This document shows, piece after piece, positions 7,047-8,816 of a stretch of DNA of 8,816 nt. Position 1 is the first letter of the stretch; every line of letters starts with the position of its first letter. The translations under genes were made by a program, and so were the position numbers. The stretch is from Lentisphaeria bacterium UBA1732. Lineage in GTDB: Bacteria > Verrucomicrobiota > Lentisphaeria > Victivallales > UBA1829. The stretch lies in the NCBI GenBank assembly GCA_002315855.1, contig DCIG01000047.1:1-8816 (forward strand). The letters run 5' to 3'. Under the pieces are notes generated by a model that was not told where the DNA came from, searched no databases, and saw only the letters and a program-made list of their open reading frames with translations.

Positions 7047-7064
7047 CTTTGAGGTTAAAACAAG

Positions 7065-7092
7065 AAAAAACTGAAAAATTTTTCAGTTTTTT
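7065..7092. terminator. perfect AT-rich palindrome, possible bidirectional terminator
   Basis: The two 14-base arms (7065-7078 and 7079-7092) are perfectly complementary and centred between 7078 and 7079. Each reads A-rich, CTG, A-run, then T-run, CAG, T-run. The + strand continues T-rich to 7097 and the minus strand also ends in a T-rich run, so it could act in both directions. The stem has only three G-C pairs and no natural loop, so strength is doubtful. It separates the kinase relic from the ankyrin gene. Confidence 0.45.
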
Positions 7093-7175
7093 GTTTTGAC
7101 TGACGTTATTTGGCAGTGTTGCGGCATATATTATGGCAGAAAAAAAAGAAAATGGTATCTTTTCCTAAACGAAAA

Positions 7176-7183
7176 AAGGGAGA
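7176..7183 (+). promoter_or_regulatory. ribosome binding site deciding the ankyrin gene start
   Basis: AAGGGAGA lies eight bases before ATG 7192. The reading frame is open further back to an ATG-less stretch near 7096, but those codons overlap the T-rich tail of the palindrome and have no such motif, so ATG 7192 is preferred. Confidence 0.65.
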
Positions 7184-7191
7184 ATTGCGAC

Positions 7192-7971
7192 ATGGAGAAG
7201 TATCTGGAAATCAAGCCGGGAAGCAAGGAACACAGACTGCTCGAATGTTGCCGCACCGGGACTTTGGAGGAGATGCGTGCATTGCTTGAAGCGGGTGCTG
7301 AAGTAAATGCCTATATTCCCTTTATGGACGATCTTGACGCACCTTATGTTTTCGGACAAAATGATTTGTGCGGCCCAATTCACACAGCGGCTGAAAATCC
7401 GGATATTCGGGTCATTCAACTTTTGGTAGCGCATGGCGCCGATGTGAGCGAGATCGATGTTTATGGGAATACGCCTCTGTGTTACGCGGCAAAACAAAAT
7501 ACGTTGGAGATGGTCCTGTATCTCGTTTCTTTAGGAAACGACCCCCTATATGAAAATGACGATGGCGATAACCTTTTGACAGCATCGGCCTGCAATCCGC
7601 ATAAGGATGTTCTGGAATATTTTTTTCAGCAAGGCGTTGACATTGACGGATGTTCCGACATCAATCCGCTGGGTATCGCAATGCGATACGGCACAATTGC
7701 GGACATGGATTTCTTTTTAGAGCACGGCGCTGACTTGGAGCAAGGACTTGCGTATGGGGGTATTGATGCTCCCTTGAAGAATCTCCGCCATCTTTTGGAG
7801 CGAGGATGTAATGTCAATGTACTTTTCCCTTCTGGCGATCAGGAACGTTGCCGAGATCGGATAGAACGCTGCGATGACGAGCGGCTCCAGCTTTTTCTTG
7901 AGTTTGGCGCAACGATCGCCGGAGAGGTGAAACGTAAGAAGAAGGAATCTGGTGGGAAAGTGAGTCGCTGA
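7192..7971 (+). CDS. ankyrin-repeat protein
   Basis: This is a soluble protein of 259 residues with no signal peptide or membrane segment, built almost wholly of ankyrin repeats. Units are seen at about 13-40 (LLEAGAEVNA), 60-86 (IHTAAENPDIRVIQLLVAHG), 91-118 (GNTPLCYAAKQNTLEMVLYL), 124-152 (degenerate, DGDNLLTASACNPHKDVLEY), 157-184 (NPLGIAMRYGTIADMDFFLE) and a shortened one at 190-210, with a last half repeat near 229-245. The end is basic (KRKKKESGG). Ankyrin repeats bind other proteins, and no enzymatic domain is present, so the partner and role are unknown. It is transcribed in the same direction as the next gene, 84 bases away, and is separated from the acylation operon by the kinase relic and palindrome, so it is probably a separate transcription unit. 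No convincing promoter could be placed in 7093-7175. Confidence 0.88.
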   Translation: MEKYLEIKPGSKEHRLLECCRTGTLEEMRALLEAGAEVNAYIPFMDDLDAPYVFGQNDLCGPIHTAAENPDIRVIQLLVAHGADVSEIDVYGNTPLCYAAKQNTLEMVLYLVSLGNDPLYENDDGDNLLTASACNPHKDVLEYFFQQGVDIDGCSDINPLGIAMRYGTIADMDFFLEHGADLEQGLAYGGIDAPLKNLRHLLERGCNVNVLFPSGDQERCRDRIERCDDERLQLFLEFGATIAGEVKRKKKESGGKVSR

Positions 7972-8055
7972 TTGACCGGGACAAGAATACCGCATCGGCA
8001 TTTCGGGAGATGTTTCCATCCTCAAAATAAAAAACAGAAACGAAAGGGAAGTATC

Positions 8056-8816
8056 ATGGAAAGAATCATCACGGTCAAGGGTGTCGGTCATGTAACGGTG
8101 AAGCCGGATCTCGTTATCGTAAATTTCGGTTTGGAAACGATGCTCCCCAATTATAAGAGATGCATGAATGTCGCTGCGGAGCGGACTGAGCGCATCAAGG
8201 CGGCGATCATCAAAAGCGGTCTGCCGAAGGACGCCTTGAAGACTTCCAACTTCAAGATGGAGCCGGAATATCGTTCCGTGAAAGCATCGGACGGCGGATA
8301 CAACCATGTTTTCTCGCATTGGGAATGCAACTATGACTTAAAAGTTGAATTCCCTCTGGATGCCAAACTGCTTTCCACGTTGCTTTACAATGTCGTCGAG
8401 TCTAAGGCCGACTGCGAGGTTGACGTGAATTTTACGATTGCCGACCCAAGCCGCGTTGAAAAATCACTGCTGGAAAGTGCCGCGAAGAACGCCCGGATAA
8501 AGGCGGAAACGCTTTGCGCCGCCATGGGGGCGAAGCTCGGAGACCTCGTGAACATCAATTACAATTGGGGGAGAATCGATGTCTTCTCGCACTCCAGATT
8601 CGCGTGTGAAGACATGTGCCCTCCGGGCGCGATGTCGAAGAGTGCGATGCCGCCGGAGATGGATCCCGAAGACATCAAGGTCAACGACAGCGCGACCTTT
8701 ATTTGGGAGATTGAGGGAGATGGGAATCAAAATCCGGATAGCTCCTGCAGCCATTGTTGCGATGACAATTTTATGAGACAAGATGAAAAAAAGGGTTCTT
8801 CGACGGTTTATGACAC
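8056..8816 (+). CDS. SIMPL (DUF541) domain protein, 3' partial
   Basis: The reading frame runs from ATG 8056 to the right edge with no stop (253 codons visible). The N-terminus ITVKGVGHVTVKPDLVIVNF is the classic opening strand of the SIMPL/DUF541 family. It is followed by a helix (AAERTERIKAAIIKSG), KTSNFKMEPEY, a second helix (SLLESAAKNARIKAETLCAAMGAKLGDLVNI) and a closing strand DSATFIWEIEG, so the domain is complete within the window. There is no signal peptide, unlike periplasmic SIMPL proteins, and the protein resembles the cytoplasmic kind common in clostridia. The biochemical role of such proteins is not established. After WEIEG at about residue 221 the frame continues with a polar, Cys-containing tail of over 30 residues that is not typical of the family. 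AAAGGGA at 8043-8049 is the likely ribosome binding site. The 84 bases upstream hold no other feature. Confidence 0.85.
   Translation, partial: MERIITVKGVGHVTVKPDLVIVNFGLETMLPNYKRCMNVAAERTERIKAAIIKSGLPKDALKTSNFKMEPEYRSVKASDGGYNHVFSHWECNYDLKVEFPLDAKLLSTLLYNVVESKADCEVDVNFTIADPSRVEKSLLESAAKNARIKAETLCAAMGAKLGDLVNINYNWGRIDVFSHSRFACEDMCPPGAMSKSAMPPEMDPEDIKVNDSATFIWEIEGDGNQNPDSSCSHCCDDNFMRQDEKKGSSTVYD
8783..8816 (+). CDS. possible start of a next gene (partial, doubtful)
   Basis: ATG 8783 opens a frame reading Met-Lys-Lys-Arg-Val-Leu-Arg-Arg-Phe-Met-Thr to the window edge. The basic start resembles that of an exported or membrane protein. It overlaps the still open SIMPL frame in another frame and has only a weak ribosome binding site, so it is real only if the SIMPL gene ends soon after or carries a frameshift. 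Confidence 0.2.
   Translation, partial: MKKRVLRRFMT

Noticed and set aside
6642..7052. Open frame on the + strand (136 codons) across the intergenic region
   Set aside because: Its right half is the antisense shadow of the histidine kinase relic, it has no good ribosome binding site at its start, and the amino acid pattern matches nothing recognisable.
7096..7134. Promoter candidate TTGACT with TATATT or TATTAT
   Set aside because: The spacing between the boxes is about 25-27 bases, too long for a standard sigma-70 promoter, and no alternative pair fits well.
7717..8319. 200-codon minus-strand open frame spanning the ankyrin/SIMPL junction
   Set aside because: It overlaps two recognised genes on the + strand and has no recognisable domain.
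1..8816. CRISPR arrays, tRNA, rRNA, transposases, attachment sites
   Set aside because: No regularly spaced direct repeats, clover-leaf sequences, rRNA motifs or transposase or integrase motifs were seen on either strand.

Overview
The window is a gene-dense bacterial segment with all intact genes on the + strand. Base composition is moderate, about 45-50% GC by eye. Organism identity cannot be fixed from this sequence. The protein style, with several proteins of a kind common in clostridia beside other envelope genes, suggests an uncultured anaerobe, perhaps host-associated. A PVC-group bacterium (Lentisphaerota/Kiritimatiellota type) is a guess only.

Positions 1-6627 hold a tightly packed six-gene operon. 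In order it encodes a sugar-transfer-type ATP-grasp ligase, a ten-helix EamA/DMT-type membrane protein, a 76-residue acyl carrier protein, a membrane-anchored DHHW/AlgX-like SGNH protein, an MBOAT O-acyltransferase, and an AMP-forming acyl-adenylating enzyme. Gaps are 3, 5, 3, 59 and 11 bases. A probable preceding gene ends in a TGATG overlap with the first one. The last four genes have the same parts list as dltA/B/C/D: adenylation enzyme, carrier, MBOAT and SGNH partner. The details differ from true Dlt. The adenylating enzyme has acyl-CoA-ligase-like signatures rather than those of D-alanine ligase. The carrier has Thr-Ser-Ile instead of Asp-Ser-Leu around its attachment serine. The SGNH partner has Gln instead of Asp before its predicted serine. 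The MBOAT ends in Phe-Met-Tyr-Gln-Gln, which resembles the tyrosine-bearing tails thought to carry the acyl group across the membrane. I infer an envelope or exopolysaccharide acylation pathway with an unknown acyl group and acceptor. The ATP-grasp enzyme and transporter probably make or move a precursor.

Positions 6628-7191 (564 bases) contain no intact gene. They hold a stem-loop (6687-6731), a decayed minus-strand fragment of a sensor histidine kinase ATPase domain (about 6860-7046), and a perfect 28-base AT-rich palindrome (7065-7092).

Positions 7192-8816 carry a cytoplasmic ankyrin-repeat protein and a SIMPL (DUF541) domain protein that runs off the right edge. A possible next start codon lies out of frame inside the end of the latter.
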